DNA of 64,000 nucleotides from Pseudenterobacter timonensis. GTDB lineage: Bacteria > Pseudomonadota > Gammaproteobacteria > Enterobacterales > Enterobacteriaceae. Below the pieces are notes generated by a model. The model had not been told where the DNA came from, made no database searches, and worked only from the letters and a program-made list of their open reading frames with translations. Made by a program: the position numbers and the translations under genes. The stretch is from assembly GCF_900021175.1 (NCBI RefSeq), contig NZ_FCOP01000011.1:992001-1056000 (forward strand), in the 5' to 3' direction. Positions within the stretch are counted from its first letter, which is position 1; every line of letters begins with the position of its first letter. Positions 51,281 to 60,944 of this stretch are shown here, in pieces.

Positions 51281-52099
51281 TCAGAGCAGGTGGGTGTAGA
51301 TAAATTTAGCGATGCTGTCGGTCGTGTTATCGCCAATCACCACGTTCGCCCGCGCCTTTACCGCGTCGTCGGCGTTACCCATCGCCACGCCCATGCCTGC
51401 CGCTTCCAGCATGCTGATATCGTTATAGTTATCGCCAAAGGCGATCACATCGCTCATAGAGCCGCCCCGGGACTCAATGTACCGGGTCAGGCGCTTGCCC
51501 TTGCTGTTGCCCCGGCGGGCAATATCCACCTGATCGTGCCAGGAGCGTTCGCACTCCAGCCCGAGCGTCTCTTCCACGTGGCTGGCAAAATGGTTGAGCT
51601 TGACGGAATCTTCGTCGGTCAGGGCAAATTTCCAGATGGCATTCACCTCCCGGGCGGCATCACGCAGCGAAGCGACCTGGGTAAAGACCGGACGCTGGGC
51701 CTCCGGCAGCGACTGCGCCCAGTTACGCGTGCGGATCACGTGGCCGGTAGGGCGCTCAAAGAGCATAGCGTCGTCCACGTACATCAGGCCGTGAACGTCA
51801 TGTTCGTCCAGTAGCGTAATTAATTTCAGCGCATCGTCTGCGGGCAGCGGATCGGCTTCCAGCACCTTTTTTGCATGATAATCATACGAATAAGTGCCAT
51901 TGCAGCAAATTGCAGGTGTATCCAGCGCCAGTGCCTGATAAAAAGGATGAATGGCAACGTGGTGTCGGCCCGTCACGATGAGGAGTTGATATCCCGCTTC
52001 CTGGGCGCGCTTCAGCGCCTCGAGGGAGGAGGGGAGCAGGGTTTTTTGCGGAGTAAGCAGTGTGCCGTCTAAATCCAGCGCAATTACACGAGAGGTCAT
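51281..52099 (-). CDS. ybhA: HAD-family phosphatase YbhA
   Basis: A 272-residue Cof-type HAD phosphatase, reported in E. coli to act on pyridoxal phosphate and sugar phosphates. Motif I is DLDGTLL near residue 9. Motif III Lys and motif IV FGDNYNDISMLEAAG are present. It is divergent from pgl and convergent with modC, with no gap. Confidence 0.94.
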   Translation of the reverse strand: MTSRVIALDLDGTLLTPQKTLLPSSLEALKRAQEAGYQLLIVTGRHHVAIHPFYQALALDTPAICCNGTYSYDYHAKKVLEADPLPADDALKLITLLDEHDVHGLMYVDDAMLFERPTGHVIRTRNWAQSLPEAQRPVFTQVASLRDAAREVNAIWKFALTDEDSVKLNHFASHVEETLGLECERSWHDQVDIARRGNSKGKRLTRYIESRGGSMSDVIAFGDNYNDISMLEAAGMGVAMGNADDAVKARANVVIGDNTTDSIAKFIYTHLL

Positions 52100-52240
52100 T
52101 TTTTCTTCCGGATTGATAATGAATGTAATTTCTTCAGGGATGGTACACCGGGAGGCGATACCGACAAAATTCCTGGCTAAAATTCAGCATTCACCGTTAA
52201 AAACTCACCACTTTCACGTGCAGTGACGAAAGGAGTATTC

Positions 52241-53236
52241 ATGAAACAAACTGTTTATACCGCCAGCCCGGAAAGCCAGCAGATCCACGTCTGGCGTCTG
52301 AACGCCGAAGGCTCCCTCACGCTGGTGCAGGTTGTCGATGTGCCAGGGCAGGTTCAGCCGATGGTTATCAGCCCGGATAAACGTTTTCTCTACGTCGGCG
52401 TGCGCCCGGAGTTCCGCGTGCTGGCCTATCGTATCGCTCCTGACGACGGCGCGCTGACCTTCACCGCCGAAGCGCCGCTGCCGGGCAGCCCGACCCATAT
52501 CTCCACCGACCGTTCAGGCCGTTTTCTCTTTAGCGGCTCCTATAATGCCGGCTGCGTGAGCGTTACCCGCCTGGAAGACGGGCTCCCGACCGAAACCGTC
52601 GAGGTGGTGGAAGGGCTGGAAGGCTGCCACTCCGCCAACATCTCCCCGGACAACCGTACCCTGTGGGTGCCCGCTCTCAAGCAGGATCGCATCTGCCTGT
52701 TTACGCTGAGCGATGACGGCCATCTGGTGGCGCAAAACCCGGCGGAGGTAACCACCGTGGAAGGGGCAGGCCCGCGTCATATGGTCTTCCACCCCAACCA
52801 GAAGTTCGCCTATGTGGTAAACGAGCTGAACAGCTCCGTCGACGTCTGGGCGCTGAGCGATCCGCACGGTCAGATCGAGTGCGTGCAGACACTGGATATG
52901 ATGCCTTCCGACTTCTCCGACACCCGCTGGGCGGCGGACATTCATCTCACCCCGGACGGCCGTCATCTCTACGCCTGCGATCGTACCGCCAGCCTGATCA
53001 CCGTCTTTAGCGTCTCCGAAGATGGCAGCGTGCTGGCGATTGAGGGCTTCCAGCCGACCGAAACGCAGCCGCGCGGCTTTAACATCGATGACAGCGGTAA
53101 GTTCCTTATTGCGGCGGGGCAGAAATCCCACCATATCGCGCTCTATGAGATCAAAGGAGTGCAGGGGCTGCTGGAGGAAAAAGGCCGTTACGCCGTGGGC
53201 CAGGGGCCGATGTGGGTGGTCATTAACGCACACTAA
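52241..53236 (+). CDS. pgl: 6-phosphogluconolactonase
   Basis: Hydrolyses 6-phosphogluconolactone in the oxidative pentose phosphate pathway. It is the beta-propeller YbhE type. The start ATG 52241 ([20 protein letters not shown]) gives 331 residues as in E. coli. Propeller motifs [16 protein letters not shown] and [20 protein letters not shown] are clear. In K-12, ybhD-ybhJ separate pgl from ybhC; here they are absent. Confidence 0.96.
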   Translation: MKQTVYTASPESQQIHVWRLNAEGSLTLVQVVDVPGQVQPMVISPDKRFLYVGVRPEFRVLAYRIAPDDGALTFTAEAPLPGSPTHISTDRSGRFLFSGSYNAGCVSVTRLEDGLPTETVEVVEGLEGCHSANISPDNRTLWVPALKQDRICLFTLSDDGHLVAQNPAEVTTVEGAGPRHMVFHPNQKFAYVVNELNSSVDVWALSDPHGQIECVQTLDMMPSDFSDTRWAADIHLTPDGRHLYACDRTASLITVFSVSEDGSVLAIEGFQPTETQPRGFNIDDSGKFLIAAGQKSHHIALYEIKGVQGLLEEKGRYAVGQGPMWVVINAH

Positions 53237-53246
53237 GCCGAAAAAG

Positions 53247-53275
53247 AAAAAACCTCGCCAGCGCGAGGTTTTTTT
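53247..53275. terminator. Bidirectional terminator between pgl and ybhC
   Basis: AACCTCGC-CAGC-GCGAGGTT flanked by A and T runs; it serves both converging genes. Confidence 0.9.
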
Positions 53276-53292
53276 ATCACTACAAAAGCGGA

Positions 53293-54576
53293 TTACGCTT
53301 TCGGTTCGGCAACCACTTTGCTGCCCAGACCGCGGTTGTTGTATTCCCACATGCGGTTGAAGCTGGCGTCGTTCAGGTTACGCTGCACGTTGCCTTTATC
53401 GTCCGTCGCACCGGTATTACCCGCGTAAGGACGTTTCGAGACAGCCGCGTCGGCCCACGGCTTCGCCATGTTAAAGCCTTCGTTAATCACGCTGTCGCGG
53501 ATCACTACCTGACCGTTCGTCATGGAGTCGACATCCAGCGAGCGGCCCAGCTGCGCCACGCCATCCCCTGCGGCGGTGAAGCGGCTGTTGACCGCGAGGA
53601 AGCCGTAGTAGAGGTTCGACAGCGTCGCCGGGGCAAAGACATACCCCTCCTGCTGGGTGCGGGAGTTCACCACGCGGAAATCGGTATTATCAAACACCAC
53701 CGCGCCGCGTCCGGAGACAATATCCACATCGCCTTCAATGTAGCTGTTGGTCACCTGCGTACGGGTCAGGCGATTGTTCTGCATCGCGTTCTGAATGCCG
53801 CTGTTGGTGACAAAGAAGGTGTTCTGACGACCCAGGATATTAACGTTGTTGAGCTGCACGCGATCGCCGTCGTTGCGCAGGGCAACGGCCTGATGCGTTC
53901 CGGCGTCGACGCTGTCGCCCAGCGTATTCTGGATGGTCAGGTTCTGCAGCTGCAGCCCGTTGTTCTGGGACCAGAAGACGGCGGAGCACATCATCCCCAC
54001 CGTGGCGCTGCGCTTGCGCTGGCAGTTGTCATACATATACCAGGCCGGTTTGCCCGGCATATATTTCCCGGCCGGGTTAACCAGATGACGCCAGGTATTG
54101 CTGTCGATTTCAGAGTCGATCGCCAGCCCAATCTTTACGTCGATCGCTTTTTCGCCCGTACCATAAATCGTAATACTGCCCGGTGCGGCAGGCACATAGA
54201 CGGTGCCTTCATACTCGCCCGGCATCACCGCGATATACTGGCGGGAGGCGCTATGTTTGGTGATCGCGGCATCTACGGCTGCCTGGATCGAGGTGTGGGT
54301 GACCCCCTGTGTACCCGCCGGCCCGACGACAAAATCAGGCTGGGCAGGCAGGCGAATTGGCGACGGCGCCCACGGCGCGGCATTGGGATCCATTGACGCG
54401 AAATAGTGTGCCGGAGTGAAGTTTTTCGCTTCATCCGCCGAGAGGATCGGGCGAGAGGCGGTGCCCGGCGCAACCTGCTCAGAAGGCTGCTGATCTGGCG
54501 GCGTGGAGCTGCACGCGGAGAGGGTAACGCCAAAAGCGAGCGCCAGCGCCAGACGGGAAATCCTGGAAATGTTCAA
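53293..54576 (-). CDS. ybhC: Pectinesterase-like outer-membrane lipoprotein YbhC
   Basis: A 427-residue lipoprotein of the pectin methylesterase superfamily (right-handed beta helix). The lipobox LSAC places the lipidated Cys at residue 22. Family stretches are VMPGEYEGTVYVPAAPG and SYIEGDVDIVSGRGAVVFDN, the latter with the catalytic-type Asp. True substrate and activity are not established. It is transcribed leftward after the terminator shared with pgl. Confidence 0.92.
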   Translation of the reverse strand: MNISRISRLALALAFGVTLSACSSTPPDQQPSEQVAPGTASRPILSADEAKNFTPAHYFASMDPNAAPWAPSPIRLPAQPDFVVGPAGTQGVTHTSIQAAVDAAITKHSASRQYIAVMPGEYEGTVYVPAAPGSITIYGTGEKAIDVKIGLAIDSEIDSNTWRHLVNPAGKYMPGKPAWYMYDNCQRKRSATVGMMCSAVFWSQNNGLQLQNLTIQNTLGDSVDAGTHQAVALRNDGDRVQLNNVNILGRQNTFFVTNSGIQNAMQNNRLTRTQVTNSYIEGDVDIVSGRGAVVFDNTDFRVVNSRTQQEGYVFAPATLSNLYYGFLAVNSRFTAAGDGVAQLGRSLDVDSMTNGQVVIRDSVINEGFNMAKPWADAAVSKRPYAGNTGATDDKGNVQRNLNDASFNRMWEYNNRGLGSKVVAEPKA

Positions 54577-54744
54577 GGGAAAGCTCCTTGCTTAGCGAGT
54601 CAAAACGGGATAATCGAAATAGCCTGCTTTTTTATACTAAGTTGAGCGAAACGGGAAGATGAATTGGCAAAAAGTTGCATGAGTGGCGGGTAAATTTAAA
54701 TAAATATCGCGATAACCTGTAAACCCGGGGTTATCGAGTGTGAC

Positions 54745-54769
54745 GCCCCTCCCCGGCAGGAAGAGGGGC
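54745..54769 (-). other. Hairpin downstream of ybhB
   Basis: GCCCCT / AGGGGC arms with a 13-base loop in the 234-base ybhC-ybhB gap. It may mark the ybhB 3' end; no T tract is evident. The neighbouring GGCAAGGCGAAGCC is REP-like. No gene is seen here. Confidence 0.4.
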
Positions 54770-54810
54770 AGAAATGTGGGCCAGGCAAGGCGAAGCCGAC
54801 GCCCGGATTT

Positions 54811-55287
54811 TTAAATATAGATCGCCGTAATCGACGCACTGCCCAGAGTATGGAAATGGACGTTAAAGCCCACCATTGCGCCGCTCGACTCTTCATCCAC
54901 TTCAATCTTCTCCACGTCCAGCGCGTGTACGGTGAAGATATAGCGGTGCGACTCCCCCTTCGGCGGCGCCGCGCCGCCGTAGCCCGCTTTGCCAAAGTCG
55001 GTGCGGGTCTGCACGGCGCCTTCCGGCAGCGCCACCAGATCGGAGCCCGAGCCCTGCGGTAGCACGCGGGTATCCGCCGGCAGATTAGCGACAATCCAGT
55101 GCCACCAGCCGGAGCCGGTGGGGGCATCCGGATCGTAGCAGGTCACGACAAAACTTTTGGTGCCCGCAGGCACATCGTCCCACGCCAGATGGGGCGAAAT
55201 ATTATCGCCCTGATAACCCATGCCGTTAAAGACATGGCGTGCGGGCAGCTTTTCGCCGTCGCGCAGATCCTGACTGATGAGCTTCAT
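54811..55287 (-). CDS. ybhB: PEBP/RKIP-family protein YbhB
   Basis: A 158-residue phosphatidylethanolamine-binding-like protein with unknown bacterial role. The family signature is CYDPDAPTGSGWWHWIVANL followed by PADTRVLPQG. GGAAPPKGESHRYIFTVHAL is also typical. It lies next to bioA in the usual enteric order. Confidence 0.95.
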   Translation of the reverse strand: MKLISQDLRDGEKLPARHVFNGMGYQGDNISPHLAWDDVPAGTKSFVVTCYDPDAPTGSGWWHWIVANLPADTRVLPQGSGSDLVALPEGAVQTRTDFGKAGYGGAAPPKGESHRYIFTVHALDVEKIEVDEESSGAMVGFNVHFHTLGSASITAIYI

Positions 55288-55361
55288 CCCGATTTCTCCC
55301 TCTGTTGAATGAGAAAAGTGTAATGCACAATCCCGCAGAGTACCTAAGCTAAGGCGTTGGG

Positions 55362-56648
55362 TTAACTCACAAAATGTTCAGGAATGTTAACGGCTTCGGT
55401 CACCGCGCGGGTCAGGCGGGTCAGCTGCGCTGAATCAATGATATACGGCGGCATCAGGTAGATGAGTCTGCCGAACGGCCGCACCCAGACGCCACGCTCG
55501 ACGAAAAAGCGCTGCAGCGCCGCCATGTTGACCGGCTGGCTTGTCTCCACCACTCCCGTGGCGCCCAGCACGCGCACGTCTGCGACAAATTCCGAGGCAG
55601 CCGCAGCCAGCTCCGCTTTGAGCTGCGCTTCGATGGCGGCCACCTGTGACTGCCACGCGCCGCTTTCCAGAATCGCCAGGCTCTCGTTCGCCACCGCGCA
55701 GGCAAGCGGGTTACCCATAAAGGTCGGGCCGTGCATAAAGCAGCCCGCCTCGCCGTCGCTGATGGTCTCGGCCACCTGCCGGGTGGTAAGGGTGGCGGAG
55801 AGGGTCAGGGTGCCGCCGGTCAGCGCTTTGCCAAGGCAGAGAATATCCGGCGCGATCCCCGCATGCTCGCAGGCAAAGAGCTTGCCGGTACGACCAAACC
55901 CGGTGGCGATCTCGTCAGCAATCAGCAAAATTCCCTCGCGATCGCACATTTTACGCAGGCGTTTAAGCCACTCAGGGTGATAGAAGCGCATTCCGCCCGC
56001 CCCCTGGATCACCGGCTCAAGGATCACCGCCGCAATCTCGTGGCGGTGCGCCGCCATCAGGCGGGCAAAGCTGACCATATCCGCCTCGTCCCACTCGCCA
56101 TCAAAACGGCTTTGCGGTGCAGGGGCGAAAAGGTTCTCCGGCAGATAGCCCTTCCACAGGCTGTGCATGGAGTTATCCGGGTCGCACACCGACATGGCGC
56201 CGAAGGTATCCCCGTGATAGCCGTTACGGAAGGTAAGGAAACGCCGGCGCGCCTCCCCCTTCGCGTGCCAGTACTGAAGCGCCATTTTCATCGCCACCTC
56301 TACCGCCACGGAGCCGGTATCGGCCAGAAATACGCACTCCAGCGCCGAAGGGGTCATGGCGACCAGCCGACGGCAGAGATCCACCGCGGGCTGGTGGGTG
56401 ATCCCGCCAAACATCACATGCGACATCTTCGCGATCTGCGCCTGCATCGCCGCGTTCAGACGCGGATGGTTATAGCCATGGATCGCCGCCCACCAGGAGG
56501 ACATGCCGTCCACCAGCCGCTCGCCGCTGGCAAGCTGCAGCTCGCAGCCGTGGGCCGACGCCACCGGGTAGACGGGCAGGGGGCGGGTCATGGAGGTGTA
56601 AGGGTGCCAGATATGTTGCCTGTCGAAGGCGAGATCGTCCTGGGTCAT
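55362..56648 (-). CDS. bioA: Adenosylmethionine-8-amino-7-oxononanoate aminotransferase
   Basis: A PLP enzyme using SAM as amino donor to make 7,8-diaminopelargonate in biotin synthesis. The start at 56648 ([20 protein letters not shown]) gives 428 residues. The longer frame would run through the operator. The PLP Lys is in [33 protein letters not shown] is typical. It is divergent from bioBFCD across the BirA operator. Confidence 0.97.
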   Translation of the reverse strand: MTQDDLAFDRQHIWHPYTSMTRPLPVYPVASAHGCELQLASGERLVDGMSSWWAAIHGYNHPRLNAAMQAQIAKMSHVMFGGITHQPAVDLCRRLVAMTPSALECVFLADTGSVAVEVAMKMALQYWHAKGEARRRFLTFRNGYHGDTFGAMSVCDPDNSMHSLWKGYLPENLFAPAPQSRFDGEWDEADMVSFARLMAAHRHEIAAVILEPVIQGAGGMRFYHPEWLKRLRKMCDREGILLIADEIATGFGRTGKLFACEHAGIAPDILCLGKALTGGTLTLSATLTTRQVAETISDGEAGCFMHGPTFMGNPLACAVANESLAILESGAWQSQVAAIEAQLKAELAAAASEFVADVRVLGATGVVETSQPVNMAALQRFFVERGVWVRPFGRLIYLMPPYIIDSAQLTRLTRAVTEAVNIPEHFVS

Positions 56649-56655
56649 AATCGAC

Positions 56656-56689
56656 TTGTAAACCATTTTGAAAAGATTTAGGTTTACAA
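56656..56689. promoter_or_regulatory. BirA operator between bioA and bioB
   Basis: TTGTAAACC-N16-GGTTTACAA, the hallmark BirA-binding inverted repeat. It overlaps both divergent promoters, so biotinyl-AMP-loaded BirA represses bioA and bioBFCD together. Confidence 0.95.
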
Positions 56690-56734
56690 TCATAAACCGA
56701 AACGTCAATTAACAAAACCCTTTGGAGAAGCCCG

Positions 56735-57775
56735 ATGGCTCACCACGCACGCTGGACACTGTCGCAAGTCACCGAATTATTTAATAAACCCCTCCTGGAT
56801 TTGCTCTTTGAAGCCCAGCAGATCCACCGTCAGCATTTCGATCCGCGCCAGGTGCAGGTCAGCACGCTGCTCTCGATCAAGACCGGCGCCTGCCCGGAAG
56901 ATTGTAAATATTGTCCGCAGAGCGCCCGTTATAAAACCGGGCTGGAGTCCGAACGTCTGATGGAGGTGGAGCAGGTGCTCGACTCGGCGCGCAAGGCGAA
57001 AAACGCCGGTTCCACCCGCTTCTGCATGGGGGCGGCGTGGAAAAACCCCCACGATCGCGATATGCCTTACCTGGAGCAGATGGTCAGGGGGGTGAAGGAG
57101 ATGGGGCTGGAGGCCTGCATGACGCTGGGGACGCTGACCGGGCCACAGGCGCAGCGTCTCTCCGAAGCGGGGCTGGACTACTATAACCACAACCTGGACA
57201 CCTCCCCGGAGTTCTACGGCAACATCATCACCACCCGCACCTACCAGGAGCGTCTCGACACCCTCGACAAGGTGCGTGAGGCGGGGATTAAGGTCTGCTC
57301 GGGCGGCATCGTCGGGCTGGGAGAGACGGTGAAAGATCGCGCTGGTCTGCTGTTGCAGCTCGCAAATCTGCCCACGCCGCCGGAGAGCGTGCCGATCAAC
57401 ATGCTGGTGAAGGTGAAAGGGACGCCGCTGGCGGACAACGAGGATGTAGACGCCTTCGATTTTATCCGCACTATCGCCGTAGCACGCATCATGATGCCTA
57501 CCTCGTTTGTGCGCCTCTCCGCCGGACGTGAGCAGATGAACGAGCAGACCCAGGCGATGTGCTTTATGGCGGGCGCCAACTCCATCTTCTACGGCTGCAA
57601 ACTGCTTACCACACCGAACCCGGAAGAGGATAAGGATGTGCAGCTGTTCCGCAAGCTGGGGCTTAACCCCCAGCAGACAGAGGTGCTGGCGGGGGACAAC
57701 GAACAACAGCAGCAGCTGGAAGCGCAGCTTTTTAACGCCGATACCGAAAGCTATTACAACGCGGCGGCGGTATGA
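56735..57775 (+). CDS. bioB: Biotin synthase
   Basis: A radical SAM enzyme inserting sulfur into dethiobiotin. The 346 residues equal E. coli. The SAM cluster Cys53, Cys57 and Cys60 are in [12 protein letters not shown]. The [2Fe-2S] ligands and Arg lie later, including the stretch [15 protein letters not shown] ribosome site precedes the ATG. Its stop overlaps bioF (ATGA). Confidence 0.98.
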   Translation: MAHHARWTLSQVTELFNKPLLDLLFEAQQIHRQHFDPRQVQVSTLLSIKTGACPEDCKYCPQSARYKTGLESERLMEVEQVLDSARKAKNAGSTRFCMGAAWKNPHDRDMPYLEQMVRGVKEMGLEACMTLGTLTGPQAQRLSEAGLDYYNHNLDTSPEFYGNIITTRTYQERLDTLDKVREAGIKVCSGGIVGLGETVKDRAGLLLQLANLPTPPESVPINMLVKVKGTPLADNEDVDAFDFIRTIAVARIMMPTSFVRLSAGREQMNEQTQAMCFMAGANSIFYGCKLLTTPNPEEDKDVQLFRKLGLNPQQTEVLAGDNEQQQQLEAQLFNADTESYYNAAAV

Positions 57776-58929
57776 GTTGGCAGGAGCGAATCCATGCTGC
57801 CCTCGACCAGCGACGCGCGGCCGACGCCCTGCGCGTGCGGGCAGTGGTGGACAACGGCGCGGGGCGCTTTTTAACACGCGACAACCGCCGCTACTGCAAC
57901 TTTTCCAGTAACGACTACCTTGGCCTGAGCCGTCACCCTGCCATCGTACGCGCCTGGCAGCAGGGGGCGGAGCGCTACGGCGTTGGCAGCGGCGGCTCCG
58001 GGCACGTTAGCGGCTACACCACGGCGCACCATCAGCTTGAGGAGCAGCTTGCCGACTGGCTCGGCTATCCTCGCGCGCTGCTCTTTATCTCGGGATTTGC
58101 CGCCAATCAGGCGGTTATTACGGCCCTCACCGATAAAGAGGACAAAATCGTTGCCGACCGCCTGAGCCACGCCTCGTTGCTGGAGGCGGCGGATCTCAGC
58201 GCCGCCCGGCTGCGCCGCTTTCACCATAACGACGTCAGCCATCTGCAGACGCTGCTGGCGACTCCCTGCGCCGGCCAGCAGCTGGTGGTCACAGAGGGGA
58301 TCTTCAGCATGGATGGTGACGGGGCGCCGCTGGGGGCGATAGCGGAAGCGGCGCGGCAACAGCAGGCCTGGCTGATGGTGGATGATGCCCACGGCATCGG
58401 CGTGACCGGCGAGCAGGGGCGCGGCAGCATCGCGGTCCATAACGTCAAACCGGATCTGCTGATAGTCACTTTCGGCAAAGGTGTGGGAGTCAGCGGGGCG
58501 GCGGTACTTTGCAGCGAGCCGGTGGCGGACTATTTACTCCAGTTCGCCCGGCATCTTATCTATAGCACCAGCATGCCGCCCGCCCAGGCCGCAGCGCTCC
58601 AGGCTTCGCTGGCGATAATTCGCAGCGAAGAGGGGGACGCGCGGCGTCAGCGTCTGGGGGAGCATATCCGCCGTTTTCGCCGCGGAACAGGCGAGTTTTC
58701 CGGCGCGCTCGGCGAATCTGACAGCGCCATCCAGCCGCTGATTATCGGTGAAAACGCGCGCGCGCTGGCGCTGGCGCAACGGCTACGGGAGGAGGGGATC
58801 TGGGTGACGGCGATGCGCCCTCCCACCGTACCGCCGGGTACGGCGCGCCTGCGTCTGACGCTCACTGCCGCGCATGAGGCGCAGGATATCGACAGGCTGC
58901 TGGAGGTCCTCTATGCCGCCGGTCAATAA
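57772..58929 (+). CDS. bioF: 8-amino-7-oxononanoate synthase
   Basis: A PLP-dependent condensation of pimeloyl thioester with alanine. The 385 residues compare with 384 in E. coli. The PLP Lys lies in [14 protein letters not shown], and the substrate region is [19 protein letters not shown]. It overlaps bioB by 4 bases and bioC by 17. Confidence 0.97.
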   Translation: MSWQERIHAALDQRRAADALRVRAVVDNGAGRFLTRDNRRYCNFSSNDYLGLSRHPAIVRAWQQGAERYGVGSGGSGHVSGYTTAHHQLEEQLADWLGYPRALLFISGFAANQAVITALTDKEDKIVADRLSHASLLEAADLSAARLRRFHHNDVSHLQTLLATPCAGQQLVVTEGIFSMDGDGAPLGAIAEAARQQQAWLMVDDAHGIGVTGEQGRGSIAVHNVKPDLLIVTFGKGVGVSGAAVLCSEPVADYLLQFARHLIYSTSMPPAQAAALQASLAIIRSEEGDARRQRLGEHIRRFRRGTGEFSGALGESDSAIQPLIIGENARALALAQRLREEGIWVTAMRPPTVPPGTARLRLTLTAAHEAQDIDRLLEVLYAAGQ

Positions 58930-59668
58930 GCAGGCCGTCGCCGCCGCCTTTGGCCGGGCGGCGCACAGCTATTCGCAGCACGATGAACTCCAGCGCCGCA
59001 GCGCCGCGGGGCTGTTGGCCCTGCTGGGAGAGGGGCAATTTAGCCGTGTACTGGACGCGGGCTGCGGGCCAGGCGCCAACAGCCGCTACTGGCGCGACGC
59101 GGGAAGCCGCGTCACCGCCCTCGATCTCTCGCCTCTGATGCTGACGCAGGCGCGCGCGCGGCAGGCGGCGCATCACTATCTGGCGGGCGACATCGAGGCG
59201 ATTCCGCTGGCTGCCGGGCAGTTCAGCCTCGTCTGGAGCCACCTGGCGGTGCAGTGGTGCGAAAGCCTGGTGCAGGCGCTGGGGGAGCTTTATCGGGTAA
59301 CGCAGCCCGGCGGCACCGTCGCCTTCACTACCCTGCTGGCGGATTCCCTGCCCGAGCTGCGCCAGGCGTGGCAGGCGGTGGACGATCGCCCCCACGCCAA
59401 CCGCTTTCTGACTCTGCCGGAGGTACTGGACGCGATGACGGGCTACCGCTACCGCTTCTCGCTGCAGACCGTGACGCTCGACTTCAGCGACGCGCTGGGC
59501 GCCATGCGCTCGCTTAAAGGTATCGGCGCCACGCATCTGCACGCCGGTCGCGCCCGTGCGCCGCTCACGCGTGGTGAGCTGCACCGCCTTGAGCTGGCGT
59601 GGCCGCAAAAGGGCGGAAATTTCCCGCTCTCCTATCAACTTTTTCATGGGATTATCGAACGTGACTGA
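58913..59668 (+). CDS. bioC: Malonyl-ACP O-methyltransferase
   Basis: Methylates malonyl-ACP so that fatty acid synthesis can build the pimeloyl chain. The start at 58913 ([20 protein letters not shown]) gives 251 residues as in E. coli. SAM motif [15 protein letters not shown] lies near residue 43. The later [12 protein letters not shown] is typical of BioC (here [12 protein letters not shown]). It overlaps bioF by 17 and bioD by 8 bases. Confidence 0.96.
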   Translation: MPPVNKQAVAAAFGRAAHSYSQHDELQRRSAAGLLALLGEGQFSRVLDAGCGPGANSRYWRDAGSRVTALDLSPLMLTQARARQAAHHYLAGDIEAIPLAAGQFSLVWSHLAVQWCESLVQALGELYRVTQPGGTVAFTTLLADSLPELRQAWQAVDDRPHANRFLTLPEVLDAMTGYRYRFSLQTVTLDFSDALGAMRSLKGIGATHLHAGRARAPLTRGELHRLELAWPQKGGNFPLSYQLFHGIIERD

Positions 59669-60353
59669 ACGTTTTTTTGTTACCGGGACCGACACGGAGG
59701 TGGGCAAGACCGTTGCCAGCGCTGCCCTGTTGCAGGCCGCGAGCGCTCTGGGATTCACTACCGCGGGCTACAAGCCGGTCGCCTCCGGCAGCGAGATGAC
59801 GCCGGAGGGCTTACGCAATAGCGACGCGCTGGCGCTGCAGCGCCACAGCAGCCTGCCGCTCAGCTATGAGCAGGTCAACCCGTATACCTTCGCCGAGCCG
59901 ACCTCGCCGCATATCATCAGCGCCGACGAGGGGCTTCTTATCGATCTGGATAAGCTCTCATCCGGCCTGCGGGCGCTGGAGCAGCAGGCGCAGTGGGTAC
60001 TCGTGGAAGGGGCAGGGGGCTGGTATACGCCGCTGTCGCAGGAGCACACCTTTGCCGACTGGGTATGCCGCGAACGGCTCCCGGTAATTCTGGTGGTGGG
60101 GGTCAAGCTTGGCTGCATTAACCACGCCCTGCTTACCGCCCAGGCCATTGAGCAGTCCGGGCTGCGGCTGGCTGGCTGGATCGCCAACGACGTTGTCGCG
60201 CCGGGTAAACGCCATCGCGAATACCTTGCCACCCTGCAGCGCATGCTCCCCGCACCGTTTCTGGGGGAAATTCCGTGGCTGTCGGGCGATCCTGACGACG
60301 CGGCAACCGGCCACTATCTCAACCTGCAGCTCCTGCATCATCACGGGCGATAA
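59661..60353 (+). CDS. bioD: Dethiobiotin synthetase
   Basis: Closes the ureido ring using ATP and CO2. The P-loop is [20 protein letters not shown] at the N-terminus. The start is GTG 59661 (MTERFFVTG), giving 230 residues and an 8-base overlap with bioC; ATG 59646 is an alternative. [13 protein letters not shown] and [20 protein letters not shown] confirm the family. Last gene of bioBFCD. Confidence 0.95.
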   Translation: MTERFFVTGTDTEVGKTVASAALLQAASALGFTTAGYKPVASGSEMTPEGLRNSDALALQRHSSLPLSYEQVNPYTFAEPTSPHIISADEGLLIDLDKLSSGLRALEQQAQWVLVEGAGGWYTPLSQEHTFADWVCRERLPVILVVGVKLGCINHALLTAQAIEQSGLRLAGWIANDVVAPGKRHREYLATLQRMLPAPFLGEIPWLSGDPDDAATGHYLNLQLLHHHGR

Positions 60354-60360
60354 CAACGCT

Positions 60361-60387
60361 TTTCCCCCTCTCTGCGGCAGGGGGAAA
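60361..60387 (+). terminator. Hairpin after bioD
   Basis: Perfect 9-bp arms TTTCCCCCT / AGGGGGAAA with a 9-base loop, 7 bases after the bioD stop. No T tract follows directly; TTTTTTT occurs about 20 bases later. The first arm resembles the unit of the array at 62974-63580. Confidence 0.5.
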
Positions 60388-60525
60388 TGTGATGGCGATC
60401 GCACCGGTTTTTTTGTGCCAAAAGGGGCATTCGCATCAAAAAATGGCTAAAAATTTTTTTGTTTTCCGGCGAAACGGGAAAAATCAGGAACTGTCCGAGT
60501 GGCGGTTCGTATGGGCTGGAAGCAG

Positions 60526-60548
60526 TTATCCACTATTCCTGTGGATAA
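60526..60548. promoter_or_regulatory. Inverted pair of DnaA boxes upstream of uvrB
   Basis: TTATCCACT (60526-60534) and TGTGGATAA (60540-60548, the reverse of TTATCCACA) form an 8-bp inverted repeat with a 7-base spacer. DnaA boxes at a distal uvrB promoter are known in E. coli. The remainder of 60354-60944 is AT-rich leader and promoter sequence without a gene. Confidence 0.8.
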
Positions 60549-60849
60549 CCATGTGTATTAGAGTTAGAAAACGTGAGGCAAGCGAGAGAATACGCGGCCT
60601 GCGCCTGAATTGGCGCGAAAGGCGGCTTTAAAAAATAGTCTAATTTTTTTAATGAGTTATATAAAAGCAATGACTGTCAAGAAAGTGTCACCCGTTGCCA
60701 TAAAACTTTAATTCTGACGCTTGACAAATGTTAAAAAAGGAAATTTTTTGGGGATAACCTTTCCCTGACAGCGTTTTGTCTTGTTTGTGTACAGATTTAC
60801 GCTTTTTTACGTTGAGCGGTGGCGTTGGGTAAGTGTAATCATGATCGGT

Positions 60850-60869
60850 AACTGTTTTTATATCCAGTA
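60850..60869. promoter_or_regulatory. LexA (SOS) box of uvrB
   Basis: AACTG-TTTTTATATC-CAGTA: CTG-N10-CAG with an AT-rich core, matching the LexA consensus. It lies 76 bases before uvrB and makes it SOS-inducible. Confidence 0.9.
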
Positions 60870-60944
60870 TTTTTTACTGGCAAAATCGGCAGGCGGGAGT
60901 AAAATTAGAGACCTGCCGCTTATTTCGTCATCAGGTCGTCGCCC

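Noticed and set aside
60389-60631. An 80-codon open frame between bioD and uvrB
   Set aside because: It crosses the DnaA boxes and promoter region known from E. coli, has no ribosome site and no recognisable protein.
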